A DNA stretch of 64,000 bases from Candidatus Gastranaerophilales bacterium (GCA_900769355.1 CAAGGG010000053.1:1-64000), one strand, 5' to 3'; shown: positions 51,824 through 61,082, numbered from the stretch's first letter. Notes: a model not told the origin generated them from the letters alone. Translations and numbers: made by a program.

Positions 51824-53455
51824 TTACGCATTATACCGCTTGAAGGATTTTTCTATGTTTTTGGAGATTGTGTTCTTGACGGTATCGTACTCTGTTGATA
51901 GTGACGAAATCTCTGTGTCAAGGTTTTTCATCTTCAAATCCAACGTTTCTTCTTTTGCGTTAAGTTTAGCTTTTTCTGTTGTATATTTAGCTTCTGCTTG
52001 AGCAACTTTTGTATCATCTTCGATTTCTTTGATGTAAGAATCCGTTGCATAATTTTCTTGGTAATAGTATCCGTCATTTTTGGTTTTTGACAAGTATAAC
52101 ATACCACTTTGAAGCATTTGTTGAAGATATGTTTTATCCTCAATTTGGTTGTTTTCAGTCCAACCATTTGCACAAATCTGGTTGAATAAGGTATCATAAA
52201 AAGTAGCTTGTGCCATATCGTCACTGGAAACTGTTTTATCTGCACCAAATATATATTGATATGTTTTGTTATCTTTTGCTAGGTGACTTCCAATTGTTTG
52301 ACCTTTGTTAACATCAAATACCTGAATACCTTTTTCATCAACTTTTGAAATCCCATTCATATAGTCTGCAAAGTGTGTTAAGTATGCCTGAGCTAGATTA
52401 GATAAATCTATTGCAATTGTTGGATTTCTGTTTCTCTTTCCAGGACCCATAGATAATTTTGAAAAGCTAAACCCTATTAAGTTTTGTGAAGCATCTATAT
52501 TCCCCTGTCTACATTTCTTGGTTTCTGTTCTATTATTAACATCGCGCCTAGTCCCTGAAATTGATTCAATATTAGTATAGTTAGTAGTATCAAACATCAT
52601 AGACATCTGCTTAGTAGCATAAGCTAAAGCTTGTTGAGCATAAGTATTTACCCCTAAAACTTTTGAAAGTTCATCTTCCAACCAAGCAAATAACCCAGAA
52701 GCATCTGAACTCAAATTATTAGCTAGTGACTTGGCTTCATCATCTGCCCAGTGATCACCGTCCTGTCCACAAGCACTGATAATAACATGACTAGTTAATA
52801 AATTATGTAAAGTTGTAGACTTCAACTCCTCAGAATCAGCATCTTGTGTTCCATCATTTGTCTTTGCCTGATTGACGCCACTTGTAATATTGCTTAAATC
52901 ATAACTGTCTGTACAATTTTCTTGGATATATTTTAACAAATCTGTATAGTTGCCTTCTTGAGTTGTAGTTGCAACAGTCACATCTCCGCCAAAACCGGCA
53001 TTTTGGTTGTACGGAACTTTCGTAATTTTAGTTCCCATATCCTCAGTAATAAGCCCTTCGCCAACCAAACCTTGAATAAATTTGTTTCTAATATTTTCAG
53101 AAGGCAATGTTCCTAAACCTTCTTGAGGAATGCCGGCTTTACGAGCAACATTGGCATATTTGCTGTTTAAAGTAATTCTGCCCATTGAGTCAGTTACAGT
53201 TATCGGCATATAATCATTTAATGCAGACGGATTCATCAAAATACCGTAAGACAACTGTGTAGATGTGTCGCCTTTGCCATAGTAGTCATAAATCAATTTA
53301 GTTTGATCTAAAGAATTTTGGTACTCGTTAGAAAGGTCAGCAAGTTCTCTCGCCAAAGCAATTTTTTGGTGAGAAAGCTTCATTGACTGATATTCACAGT
53401 CGGATTTACGACCTGTGATTGTCAATAATCTAGCTTGTCCTGCTGCTAATCCCAT
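51824..53455 (-). CDS. MGxAAxQAR-family protein with variable middle, long form
   Basis: A 543-residue protein, the longest of the four-member family. N-terminus: MGLAAGQARLLTITGRKSDC then EYQSMKLSHQKIALARELAD and LSNEYQNSLDQTKLIYDYYG. C-terminus: a coiled coil from about residue 470 with AEAKYTTEKAKLNAKEETLD, LKMKNLDTEISSLSTEYDTV and KNTISKNIEKSFKRYNA. The middle, about 400 residues, is unlike that of the 417-residue relative and contains Cys and a DKNTYQYIFGADK region. No signal peptide and no membrane helix. AAAGGAAA precedes the ATG. It lies at the end of the flagellar export gene region. Function unknown; see findings. Confidence 0.8.
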   Translation of the reverse strand: MGLAAGQARLLTITGRKSDCEYQSMKLSHQKIALARELADLSNEYQNSLDQTKLIYDYYGKGDTSTQLSYGILMNPSALNDYMPITVTDSMGRITLNSKYANVARKAGIPQEGLGTLPSENIRNKFIQGLVGEGLITEDMGTKITKVPYNQNAGFGGDVTVATTTQEGNYTDLLKYIQENCTDSYDLSNITSGVNQAKTNDGTQDADSEELKSTTLHNLLTSHVIISACGQDGDHWADDEAKSLANNLSSDASGLFAWLEDELSKVLGVNTYAQQALAYATKQMSMMFDTTNYTNIESISGTRRDVNNRTETKKCRQGNIDASQNLIGFSFSKLSMGPGKRNRNPTIAIDLSNLAQAYLTHFADYMNGISKVDEKGIQVFDVNKGQTIGSHLAKDNKTYQYIFGADKTVSSDDMAQATFYDTLFNQICANGWTENNQIEDKTYLQQMLQSGMLYLSKTKNDGYYYQENYATDSYIKEIEDDTKVAQAEAKYTTEKAKLNAKEETLDLKMKNLDTEISSLSTEYDTVKNTISKNIEKSFKRYNA

Positions 53456-53574
53456 TGATTTACTTTCCTTTCTTAGTAACGTTCATGTAGTATTACGGCT
53501 TTTTTAGACGAAAACTTTAAAATATTTAGAGTCTTTGTAACATGTCTTAACATGAAAAAAAATTCTATGCGATT

Positions 53575-53745
53575 AGGAAAGAATAATATTCTTGCTATTC
53601 CGAATCTATTATTAATTTTAAATAGACTCCGAGCCAGAGCCTGTTTTATTCTGTAATTGATTCGGAATAAGACTGTTTACCCACTCTAACTCTCCCTAAT
53701 TGAGGGAGAGAAACCCTAAATTGCGAATATCTCGGATTATAATCC
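53575..53745. repeat. Interspersed repeat cluster H
   Basis: ATATTCTTGCTATTCCGAAT, GACTCCGAGCCAGAGCCTG (a decayed palindrome), TTTACCCACTCTAACTCTCC and CTAATTGAGGGAGAG. The last two pieces repeat those at 22838-22873. No gene. Confidence 0.8.
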
Positions 53746-53755
53746 AATATAGCAG

Positions 53756-54535
53756 CTATATAATCTGTGAGAATGACAAAAAATAATCAGACACAATGTT
53801 TACAAGCATTGGCAAAATCCAAACCATTATCGCTGCACCCAAAACCGGCTTAAACAAAAAACTCAACTGAAACACGTTTACCTGTGGCGCAGTCTTTGAA
53901 ATTACACCCAAAATAATATCTTGCCCCAACGTCGCAAGCAATATCGGAGATGCAATCTGCAACCCCATAAACAAAACGTTTGACGACAACTTAACCATAT
54001 AATCCATATTTACAATTTCATGCAACGGAATAGTCGTAGCACCTAGCGGAAATATATGAATACTGTGGATTAACGCCGTAATTAGCCAATAAATTCCGCC
54101 AAGCTGAATAAATATAATAAGTCCCAAAAGTTGAAAACATTTTCCGACAATTGATACCTGAGAAGATGTCGTCGGATCCAATACCATTGCAGATGAAAGC
54201 CCCATTTGCATATTCACCATATCTCCGCCCGCATCAACAGCCAAAAGTATAAGTTGCGCAACATAACCTATCATCGCTCCAACAACCATATTCAGGACTA
54301 TCGACAATGCAAACGAACCTTGAATTACAGTGACATCAGGTTTTACAGCACAAGTCAAAATTATTGTCATCAAAAGGCAAAGCGAAAGTTTTACCATACC
54401 CGGAATTTCTTTTCTGTTAAAAACCGGAGCAAGCCTAAAAAAGCCCAAAAGCCTTGCAAAAATAAATATTCCGCCAGCTAAATAAGCATTCATCAATGGA
54501 AACATTTTCATCAATTCTGCAATAAGTTGCTCCAC
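53756..54535 (-). CDS. fliR: Flagellar export gate protein FliR
   Basis: A 259-residue membrane protein of the FliR/SctT family, part of the export gate with FliP and FliQ. Family text: GIFIFARLLGFFRLAPVFNR then KEIPGMVKLSLCLLMTIILT, VNMQMGLSSAMVLDPTTSSQ, and LLATLGQDIILGVISKTAPQ with VNVFQLSFLFKPVLGAAIMV. The start is GTG at 54535, preceded by AAAGGA; there is no ATG that keeps the N-terminal region. It follows fliQ by 13 bp. Confidence 0.95.
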   Translation of the reverse strand: MEQLIAELMKMFPLMNAYLAGGIFIFARLLGFFRLAPVFNRKEIPGMVKLSLCLLMTIILTCAVKPDVTVIQGSFALSIVLNMVVGAMIGYVAQLILLAVDAGGDMVNMQMGLSSAMVLDPTTSSQVSIVGKCFQLLGLIIFIQLGGIYWLITALIHSIHIFPLGATTIPLHEIVNMDYMVKLSSNVLFMGLQIASPILLATLGQDIILGVISKTAPQVNVFQLSFLFKPVLGAAIMVWILPMLVNIVSDYFLSFSQII

Positions 54536-54548
54536 TAAAAATTCCTTT

Positions 54549-55037
54549 CTATCTACCCAAAATCTTATTCGTTTCTACAAAATCAGGCTTAGGCATTGGA
54601 GTCTGAGAACTAGGAATATACTTAGTCTTTTGCTGATTATCAATATATGGAACTTTTCCGGGGTGCTTCATCAAATAATCAACATCGCCTTTGTTTTTGA
54701 ACTTGTCAGACATCTCTTTTTCAAATGGAGAAGTGTATTTGAAATAATCAGCAGGCAGAACATAAGAATCGTTTTTAGATACAAGATTGAAAGCCAAAGA
54801 CATTCCGTCCATAACAAACCCTTTCAACATATTGATAAACCCGATTCCGCCGATAACAATAACAAGAAATACACCTAAAATTTTTGGGGCAGCGGCAATT
54901 GTTTGCTCTTGAACCTGAGTTACAGCCTGTAAAATACCTACAACCAGACCAATGCCGGCAGCAACCAGTACACAAGGCATAGATATTGCAAGCATTATCA
55001 AAAATCCTTTTGCTAAATATTCTACTAAAACTTCCAT
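54549..55037 (-). CDS. fliQ: Flagellar export gate protein FliQ with C-terminal extension
   Basis: A 162-residue FliQ/SctS protein. The first 88 residues are a normal FliQ, two membrane helices with LIMLAISMPCVLVAAGIGLV, VGILQAVTQVQEQTIAAAPK and VFLVIVIGGIGFINMLKGFV. Normal FliQ ends near 89; here a soluble tail of about 74 residues follows (DSYVLPADYFKYTSPFEKEM then KGDVDYLMKHPGKVPYIDNQ, with Pro- and Lys-rich end). The tail may bind other export parts. A 229-bp gap of repeat debris separates it from fliP, unusual inside such an operon. Confidence 0.93.
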   Translation of the reverse strand: MEVLVEYLAKGFLIMLAISMPCVLVAAGIGLVVGILQAVTQVQEQTIAAAPKILGVFLVIVIGGIGFINMLKGFVMDGMSLAFNLVSKNDSYVLPADYFKYTSPFEKEMSDKFKNKGDVDYLMKHPGKVPYIDNQQKTKYIPSSQTPMPKPDFVETNKILGR

Positions 55038-55266
55038 TTTTGTTCTCTTGTCCTCATCTTTGGGTTGTTATCTGTTACTAAGTTACTATGGTGCTAAAGC
55101 ACTAGGTTCATTACAATCAAATGTTTTTTCGTCATTGCGAGCGATTTGCGTAGTAATTTAGTTTTTACTTAATTAGTTAGATTCTTTCGGTTCAGGCGAA
55201 CCTCAGAATGACATACCTCGCTTCTGTTTCGGACTTATCGCCATATCGACCTATGGACTTATTGCC
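55038..55266. repeat. Repeat debris inside the fliP-fliQ gap
   Basis: TTGTTATCTGTTACTAAGTT and ACTATGGTGCTAAAGC, GTCATTGCGAGCGATTTGCG, GATTCTTTCGGTTCAGGCGA followed by CCTCAGAATGACA, and CGGACTTATCGCCATATCGA followed by CCTATGGACTTATTGCC. No gene. These text types recur at 39122, 42480, 5780 and 63570. Confidence 0.6.
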
Positions 55267-55908
55267 TTAGTTATAGCTCGTCACGAGCCCTTGTACAATC
55301 AATGCCCAACCGTCTACCGCAATAAATATCAGCAGTTTAAACGGCAAAGAAATGATTGTTGGAGATAACATAAACATACCTAGTGCCAGTAAGATGTTTG
55401 CCACAACTAAATCCAGCACGATAAACGGTACGAAAATGATAAATCCGATTTCGAACGATGTTTTCAATTCACTTATGATGAATGCCGGAGCTACTTGCCA
55501 AACTGTAATTTCATCAGGGCTCTTTGGCGGAGCTCCTTTTGAAGCTTCCACAAAAAAGGCTAAATCGCTTTCTCTAGTTTGTTTCATCATAAATTCTTTT
55601 AAAGGTTTCGAACCTTCGTTTATTGCCTCAATGATATTTTGATTTTTTTGGTACGGAACAGAGCCCATATCATACATTTTCTGGAAAGTTCCACCCATTG
55701 TATAAAAAGTCAAAATCATTGCAAGCCCGATGATTACAATTGATGGCGGCACTTGTTGAGTACCCATTGCTGTTTTCAACATAGAAAACACAATGACAAA
55801 TCGCAAAAAACTTGTCATACAGCAAAATATTAACGGCAGTAGGGAAAATACTGTCATTAATATCAACATTTGTAATACCGGATTCATATCTTTTATAATT
55901 GTTTCCAT
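55267..55908 (-). CDS. fliP: Flagellar export gate protein FliP
   Basis: A 213-residue membrane protein of the FliP/SctR family. Marks: SFLRFVIVFSMLKTAMGTQQ and VPPSIVIIGLAMILTFYTMG, KPLKEFMMKQTRESDLAFFV (flagellar FliP text), SELKTSFEIGFIIFVPFIVL and the end LPFKLLIFIAVDGWALIVQG. It lacks the cleavable signal peptide of enterobacterial FliP. GAGGG precedes the ATG, 9 bp after the fliO stop. Together with FliQ and FliR it forms the export channel. Confidence 0.96.
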   Translation of the reverse strand: METIIKDMNPVLQMLILMTVFSLLPLIFCCMTSFLRFVIVFSMLKTAMGTQQVPPSIVIIGLAMILTFYTMGGTFQKMYDMGSVPYQKNQNIIEAINEGSKPLKEFMMKQTRESDLAFFVEASKGAPPKSPDEITVWQVAPAFIISELKTSFEIGFIIFVPFIVLDLVVANILLALGMFMLSPTIISLPFKLLIFIAVDGWALIVQGLVTSYN

Positions 55909-55917
55909 TATATCCCT

Positions 55918-56376
55918 CTATATATTATTTACGATGTTTTTAAAAACTTTTTTTGGTTGATGATTTGCCATTACAGGTCGATTTTGCTTTGAAAGACTTA
56001 CAATCTCTGGCAAGTCATCAATACTTGATGTTTGTTCTCTGTTTTGAGAATTTAAAATCGACTTTGAATTATTCATATTATTTTGTTTGTGAGAATTTTG
56101 TGTAATTTCTCGAACTTCTTCCACATAGTTAGAATTTGAGTTTAATTTTGAAATCAAGCTTGTTCGACCGACATCAGAGGCTACCAAAAATCTTTCGTTG
56201 CCTGCTCTGACAACAAAAAGTTCTTTTCTGGGGCCAATACTTATGCAATCTTCAACGTTTAAGAATTTTGATTTTGTGCCTGCGCAAAAAGAGAATTTTT
56301 TATACACAAATACGGCAAGAAAAATTATTCCGACCATTGCGATTGTGTAAACTATGAAATTTAGCATATATCCCAT
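55918..56376 (-). CDS. fliO: FliO-like flagellar assembly protein
   Basis: A 152-residue protein with one N-terminal membrane helix (MLNFIVYTIAMVGIIFLAVF) and a short SpoA-like cytoplasmic domain: KSKFLNVEDCISIGPRKELF then VVRAGNERFLVASDVGRTSL, a clear FliO pattern. The remaining 70 residues are a polar Asn/Gln/Ser-rich tail. FliO helps assemble the FliP ring and exists in flagellar systems but not in injectisomes, which argues that this is a flagellar-type machine. GGAGG precedes the ATG. It sits directly upstream of fliP. Confidence 0.88.
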   Translation of the reverse strand: MGYMLNFIVYTIAMVGIIFLAVFVYKKFSFCAGTKSKFLNVEDCISIGPRKELFVVRAGNERFLVASDVGRTSLISKLNSNSNYVEEVREITQNSHKQNNMNNSKSILNSQNREQTSSIDDLPEIVSLSKQNRPVMANHQPKKVFKNIVNNI

Positions 56377-56398
56377 GTATTCCTCCTCTTGTTATTTT

Positions 56399-56503
56399 AG
56401 TGAATAGTAATTAGTGAGTGGTGAATAGACCTTTTCGGTCGCTTTCGCTCCAATACAACTTTTTACGAAAAGAACTACTCACGACTCACCATTCACTACT
56501 CAC
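56399..56503. repeat. GTGAATAG / CTATTCAC inverted repeat cluster
   Basis: GTGAATAGTAATTAGTGAGT and GGTGAATAG at the left, CTACTCACGACTCACCATTC and ACTACTCACC at the right, around TTTTCGGTCGCTTTCGCTCC. Related text occurs between atpD and atpC (43085-43150). Confidence 0.65.
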
Positions 56504-57712
56504 CTATATGTCCTCATCTTCCAGTTCAAAGTCGCTGTAATCAAACTCGTCCTCGTCTGATTGTTCGCCTTCTTGTTCTTCTTGCGGTTGGTCTGAATTT
56601 TCGTCAAAATCCATTGTTTCATCACCAAAATCATCATTAGCTTGTGGAAGTTCTTCACCACCATCATTTTCTTGCGGAAGTTCTTCCTCGTTTGATTTTG
56701 AAGAATTTGCAATAACTTCTTCGATTTTTACACCATATCTGTCGTTTACAATGACAAGTTCTCCACGTGCAATAGGTTTATTTTCCACGCTAAGAGTAAC
56801 CTTGTTGTCATAAATCGATGTCAAATCGACAACCAAACCTTTTTCTATATTCTTTAATTCGCCAAGAGTAATTTTGACAGAATCGAATTGAGCGTCCATG
56901 TCAACTTCGATACTATCCCAAAGATTTATGTCTTCTCCTGCCATTTCAATGTTTCCTCCATCGTTATCCACTGGTATTACCAGTCCCAAGTTCGGGTTCA
57001 GATTAATATTTTCTTCGTAATCCTTAAATTTTAGTACCATTTGCGACGTATTACTGTTATCCAAAACAACAATGTCATCAATGTCAATATTTTTTACGTC
57101 AATAAGTTTTGTGCGAGTTGAGCCAATTTTGATAGCCGTTTCAATAATACTTGTCGAAAAATCTTCCGGTCCGAATTTATCTTCCTCTGAAATTACTTCA
57201 TCAGGATCTAAAAGTTCTTCCGGTAAAGAGATAATAAGTTTTGCAACCTCGTTTGTAGCTACATCTTTTATCAAAAAAGTCAAATGTATTACATCAAAAT
57301 TTGTTCTCTTCAGGGAAGGCTGAACTGGACTTAAAAATTGAGAAAGCGAATTGAACATAAAATCGTTAAATGATGTAATAATTTTTGCTTCCAAATCTGT
57401 TAACTTGTTAAGATTAAACCTTGAATTAGGTTTGCCCAAAATCTTATCTAATATTATTGCCACGGCTTTTTCAGAAGTTCTGAAAAACATGTCATGGAGC
57501 TTATCGATACGAACTTTTGTGACAAAATACGCATCTTTGTCCATCAAAGTATTAACGTTTTTGCTAATTCCGAGCAAAATAAACTGAAAACCGCTTAGGA
57601 AAAACTCATCGCAAGAAGCTTGTACAGCGGGCAAATAAGACTGCACAAACCAGTTGTACTGCGCATACAATTCTTTATAATCTATTGAATTTGTATTTTG
57701 TTGAGCTACCAT
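56504..57712 (-). CDS. FliM/FliN-like SpoA-domain switch protein
   Basis: A 402-residue protein starting at 57712, chosen for the AAGGG site before MVAQQNTNSIDYKELYAQYN; the longer frame upstream has no ATG. Residues about 20-220 look like a CheC/FliM-type middle domain; residues about 275-345 form a SpoA domain as in FliN (VDMDAQFDSVKITLGELKNI, then GLVVDLTSIYDNKVTLSVEN and KPIARGELVIVNDRYGVKIE). The last 50 residues are an acidic Glu/Asp/Gln tail. It would form the C-ring or sorting platform of the export machine. It is first in the fliM/N-like, fliO, fliP, fliQ, fliR gene order. Confidence 0.82.
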   Translation of the reverse strand: MVAQQNTNSIDYKELYAQYNWFVQSYLPAVQASCDEFFLSGFQFILLGISKNVNTLMDKDAYFVTKVRIDKLHDMFFRTSEKAVAIILDKILGKPNSRFNLNKLTDLEAKIITSFNDFMFNSLSQFLSPVQPSLKRTNFDVIHLTFLIKDVATNEVAKLIISLPEELLDPDEVISEEDKFGPEDFSTSIIETAIKIGSTRTKLIDVKNIDIDDIVVLDNSNTSQMVLKFKDYEENINLNPNLGLVIPVDNDGGNIEMAGEDINLWDSIEVDMDAQFDSVKITLGELKNIEKGLVVDLTSIYDNKVTLSVENKPIARGELVIVNDRYGVKIEEVIANSSKSNEEELPQENDGGEELPQANDDFGDETMDFDENSDQPQEEQEGEQSDEDEFDYSDFELEDEDI

Positions 57713-57837
57713 ACCCTTACTATCCCTTAGTCTGTAAATATTGAGTTTTCCCCATAAATACAATAAAATATATATGCAAACTTCACATCAATCATTTAAT
57801 GGATATTTTCAAAAAATCAAAAGTTTTTAACATTTTT

Positions 57838-58040
57838 AGAATAACGTCTAAAGTAGTTGCAATTTTTCAAAAACAACTTCCCTGTAACTGTCACTCCGGA
57901 CTTCGATCCGGAGTCTGTTTTATTTGACATTAGATTCTGAATAGCAAGAAAATTTATTTTTCACTACTCGTTCAAAATAATTTTCTAAGCTTTCAGAATG
58001 ACTGAAATAGTCTCTATTCTCGTCATTGTAAGGAGTTCTA
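57838..58040. repeat. Composite interspersed repeat cluster I
   Basis: TAAAGTAGTTGCAATTTTTC, the ACTCCGGA...TCCGGAGT palindrome (57893-57914), GATTCTGAATAGCAAG (57933), AAGCTTTCAGAATGACTG (57988). Same order as clusters C and D. No gene. Confidence 0.87.
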
Positions 58041-58077
58041 GTTTATATCTGTTATAAGCCAAAAGTCAACCATTCCG

Positions 58078-58112
58078 CACCAAAAACGTCTCCACGAATT
58101 TGGAGACGTTGG
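58078..58112 (-). terminator. Intrinsic terminator of the 957-residue gene
   Basis: AACGTCTCC (58085-58093) with GGAGACGTT (58102-58110), loop 8 nt, T5 on the minus strand. Confidence 0.88.
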
Positions 58113-58136
58113 TTTTTCCTACAAATTTTCACCTGA

Positions 58137-61010
58137 TTATGCGAGAATGTTTCCATTTTTATCTAATTTGAAAAGTTCTTTTGGATCAAATTTAAATCCG
58201 TTAGGATCGGTAGTGTAGTTTCTTGAAAAATTATTTTCTGTTGATGCTAATGGTGAATTTTTCTTCTCGTAATCAGCATCTATTTTTTGAGAAAGTAATG
58301 CGAATTTAATGTCAGATGCAGCTTTTCTTTTTGCGACTTCCATAACGATTTCTTCACCAATGTGCATATCATAAGCAAATGTTGCGGTATTTGCATCACT
58401 TTCAACTAGACTTCTAAAGAAGTTTTTATCTTGGCTAACAAGTCTTTTGAAAATAGTCTTTTTCAAAGTAACATCTGTCAAACTAGACAACATTGCAATT
58501 TGTTTTGCTGCCGGAAGTGATTTGAAAAAGTTTGCTTTATATTCCGTTTTTTCTCTGTCAGAAAGAGAAAAATATTCTTGCGGAGTTAATTTAGCTCCAG
58601 ATGCAATTTTTTGTTGAATTTCGGATTTTGCAGTATCTGCAATAGGATTTTCCGGATATGCACTATTCAAAATCCCTTTTAAGTTTGCACCATCTTGAAC
58701 CACTTGCGGAGCAGTACAAAGATTTGCCACAGCAACTTCTGTCGCCTTAACATTGCCTGTTGCAACAATTGACTCAATAGCTTTTGATTGAACAGATACG
58801 TCGTAATTCTTGATATTACCGGCAACGTGCTCTTGAACTTCTGAATATTTAGAGTTCAGCATTTCATTGTGCATAGCAAGTTGATTGTTTTTGTCACAAT
58901 TTTGGATTTGATCAGCCAATGAATTTGAATATTGAATTGCTTTTTGCCCTTTAAAATGCTTTTCAATGTTTGCACGTGTTGCAACAAGAGCTTCTGTTTG
59001 GACTTTTGCACTTAATTGAGATATGATACCATTTTCTGATATATAAGCAGCAGCTTTTGAACTGTTTTTACCTGCAATGTCTACATAGTGAGCTTGAGCA
59101 CCTTCGGTAGCTAGGCTTGAATTTTTTGCAATGTAAATTTGAGTATCATGGTTTGCATTTTTTGAATTGCTGATTTTGTCAATTGTTTTATTTGATTTTT
59201 CTGCGTCAGTAATAGTCACAACCACATCTACAGCAGATTTTAGACCTTCCGCAGTTAAAATTTGCGACGCAGCATCACCAACCAAGCATTTCTTGTCATC
59301 ATGTTCAGCACCTTTGCAATGCGGCATTTTCAAAACTTGTGCATCTGTTACCAAAGTTTCTTGTGCTTCTGATTGTTGTTTTTTAGATCCAGTCGCAAAT
59401 GCACTTAAAACAGTTTCTTTATGAACTTGAGTTTGTTCTGTACTTAACTCATCAACGTTTAATGAAACTGTTCCAATCAAATCTTTATCTTTTAACAACT
59501 CTGGGTATTTATTAACAAAAGCCAGAGCAATAGCAGGACCTTCTTCTGCTGAATTCATGTTAATGAAAGTAGAGATATATTTTACAGCATCTTCTCGAGA
59601 CATTCCCTCGATTTTTTGTCCAATAGCAGAAATCATTGCAACAGATTTCATATCTGAACCATGAGCTACGCTACTAAGTTGAGTAGATATAGTTTCATAA
59701 TCTTTTACAACACTTTTTTCATAATCAGTTTCGGGAGTAGGTAAATTTTCTGCATTTTTTAAAGCGAATTTACCTTCTTCACTGTTTAGATAGTCTTTTA
59801 GGATATTAAGTTTTACTTGTTCATCAGAAGATATTTCTTCTCCTTTTTGAACTTTTGCCTTAATAGCATCATATTCTGATTTCAAAGCTGAAGCGTTTTT
59901 GGCTTTTGCATTTTGAATTAGTTTTTGCCCTTGTTTAGTTGAATTTAATTTTTTAAAATTAAAATAAACTTTTTTATCATCTTCTGATAAATTTTCAAGT
60001 TTAAAATCAGGGTTTTCTGAAATGCCTTTATACAACAACTCATTTTCATTTAAGTTGTAGTATTTCATATATTGGACAATATCATCTGCTTCTAGTTGCT
60101 CAGGATTAATTGGATCAGGAGCTTCTTTCCCAGCTTTGTCAGCAGCTTTTTTTTGAATTTCAGAAATTTTACTAGCAACTTGTTTTTTCAACATTTCAGT
60201 ACGAGCAAGGAATTTTTTATCATTTTCATTCAAATTGTCCTTTTCATATGATAAATATTCTTCTGTTCTTACAGCTCTAACATGCTCATCTAACTTAACA
60301 AAGTCTGTAAAAGCCATGCCAACTTTATCATCTTCGCCAGAAGTCATATTTGCAGTTTGAATCATATTCATGACTGCATCAACTAAGGCTTCTTGACCTT
60401 TACCCTCAACTTTTGTATTAAATTGAGCCTTTAATGTCTTTAATTCAGGAACAGTATCAATAAATTGTTTTAATTTTTCAACTTCAGCTTGTTTTTGAGC
60501 ATCTGATAATTTTGCCCATTCTTCTGCTGAATGTGCAGGAAGAGAAACCTTTCCAAGTGTCGCACCATGTATATAAATATTTTTTGCAAGTTCTGCATAA
60601 CAATCTTCAATCTTGCCTTTTACATCTTTTTTGTTATATTCAGCTTTGTTTGCGTAAGTATAAGGATTTGACTCCACAGACTGAGTTTCTGTTGCTGTTT
60701 CAGCAGGTTTTTCTTCGTTTTGTTGTGGAGTTGTTGTTGCTTGTGCCTTTGCTGCAACTTCAGATTTATATGCTTTTACGATTTCTTGTTGTTCACCTAA
60801 GTTCGCAGTTTTAAATGTCGGATTTTTAGCAATTATAGCATCATATTCATCTATTGTAATGCCTAAATTTTTACATAGTTTATTCTTTTCTTCATCGACC
60901 ATTTTAATAGGCGCAGATGAAGTAGAGCTTGCTTGAACAGTAGAACTTTGTACTGTTGAACTTACTGTATTTATGTTATTTACTTTTTCGTTACCGATAT
61001 TTAAATTCAT
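58137..61010 (-). CDS. Large helical unknown protein, 957 aa
   Basis: A soluble 957-residue protein with no signal peptide. Residues 1-40 are Ser/Thr/Asn-rich and disordered (VSSTVQSSTVQASSTSSAPI), then a folded unit NKLCKNLGITIDEYDAIIAK, a Gln/Thr/Glu linker (about 90-115), and a long mostly alpha-helical body with repeating 20-40 residue units (DAAGK/ISENGIISQLSAKVQTEALV-like), ending in an ordered region TPQEYFSLSDREKTEYKANF and FDPKELFKLDKNGNILA. HEAT-like solenoid structure is plausible. GAGAGC precedes the ATG. It is flanked by its own terminator and lies between the flagellar genes and another unknown gene. No family is recognised. Confidence 0.75.
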   Translation of the reverse strand: MNLNIGNEKVNNINTVSSTVQSSTVQASSTSSAPIKMVDEEKNKLCKNLGITIDEYDAIIAKNPTFKTANLGEQQEIVKAYKSEVAAKAQATTTPQQNEEKPAETATETQSVESNPYTYANKAEYNKKDVKGKIEDCYAELAKNIYIHGATLGKVSLPAHSAEEWAKLSDAQKQAEVEKLKQFIDTVPELKTLKAQFNTKVEGKGQEALVDAVMNMIQTANMTSGEDDKVGMAFTDFVKLDEHVRAVRTEEYLSYEKDNLNENDKKFLARTEMLKKQVASKISEIQKKAADKAGKEAPDPINPEQLEADDIVQYMKYYNLNENELLYKGISENPDFKLENLSEDDKKVYFNFKKLNSTKQGQKLIQNAKAKNASALKSEYDAIKAKVQKGEEISSDEQVKLNILKDYLNSEEGKFALKNAENLPTPETDYEKSVVKDYETISTQLSSVAHGSDMKSVAMISAIGQKIEGMSREDAVKYISTFINMNSAEEGPAIALAFVNKYPELLKDKDLIGTVSLNVDELSTEQTQVHKETVLSAFATGSKKQQSEAQETLVTDAQVLKMPHCKGAEHDDKKCLVGDAASQILTAEGLKSAVDVVVTITDAEKSNKTIDKISNSKNANHDTQIYIAKNSSLATEGAQAHYVDIAGKNSSKAAAYISENGIISQLSAKVQTEALVATRANIEKHFKGQKAIQYSNSLADQIQNCDKNNQLAMHNEMLNSKYSEVQEHVAGNIKNYDVSVQSKAIESIVATGNVKATEVAVANLCTAPQVVQDGANLKGILNSAYPENPIADTAKSEIQQKIASGAKLTPQEYFSLSDREKTEYKANFFKSLPAAKQIAMLSSLTDVTLKKTIFKRLVSQDKNFFRSLVESDANTATFAYDMHIGEEIVMEVAKRKAASDIKFALLSQKIDADYEKKNSPLASTENNFSRNYTTDPNGFKFDPKELFKLDKNGNILA

Positions 61011-61037
61011 AATAAGCTCTCAATTATACCTTACACA

Positions 61038-61082
61038 TATAAAAACATGCTAAAATCAACTATTTCAGCATGTTTTTATATC
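61038..61082. terminator. Bidirectional terminator hairpin
   Basis: AACATGCT (61044-61051) with AGCATGTT (61067-61074), with inner A/T pairing and T5 on both strands; it ends the 368-residue gene on the minus strand. Confidence 0.82.
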
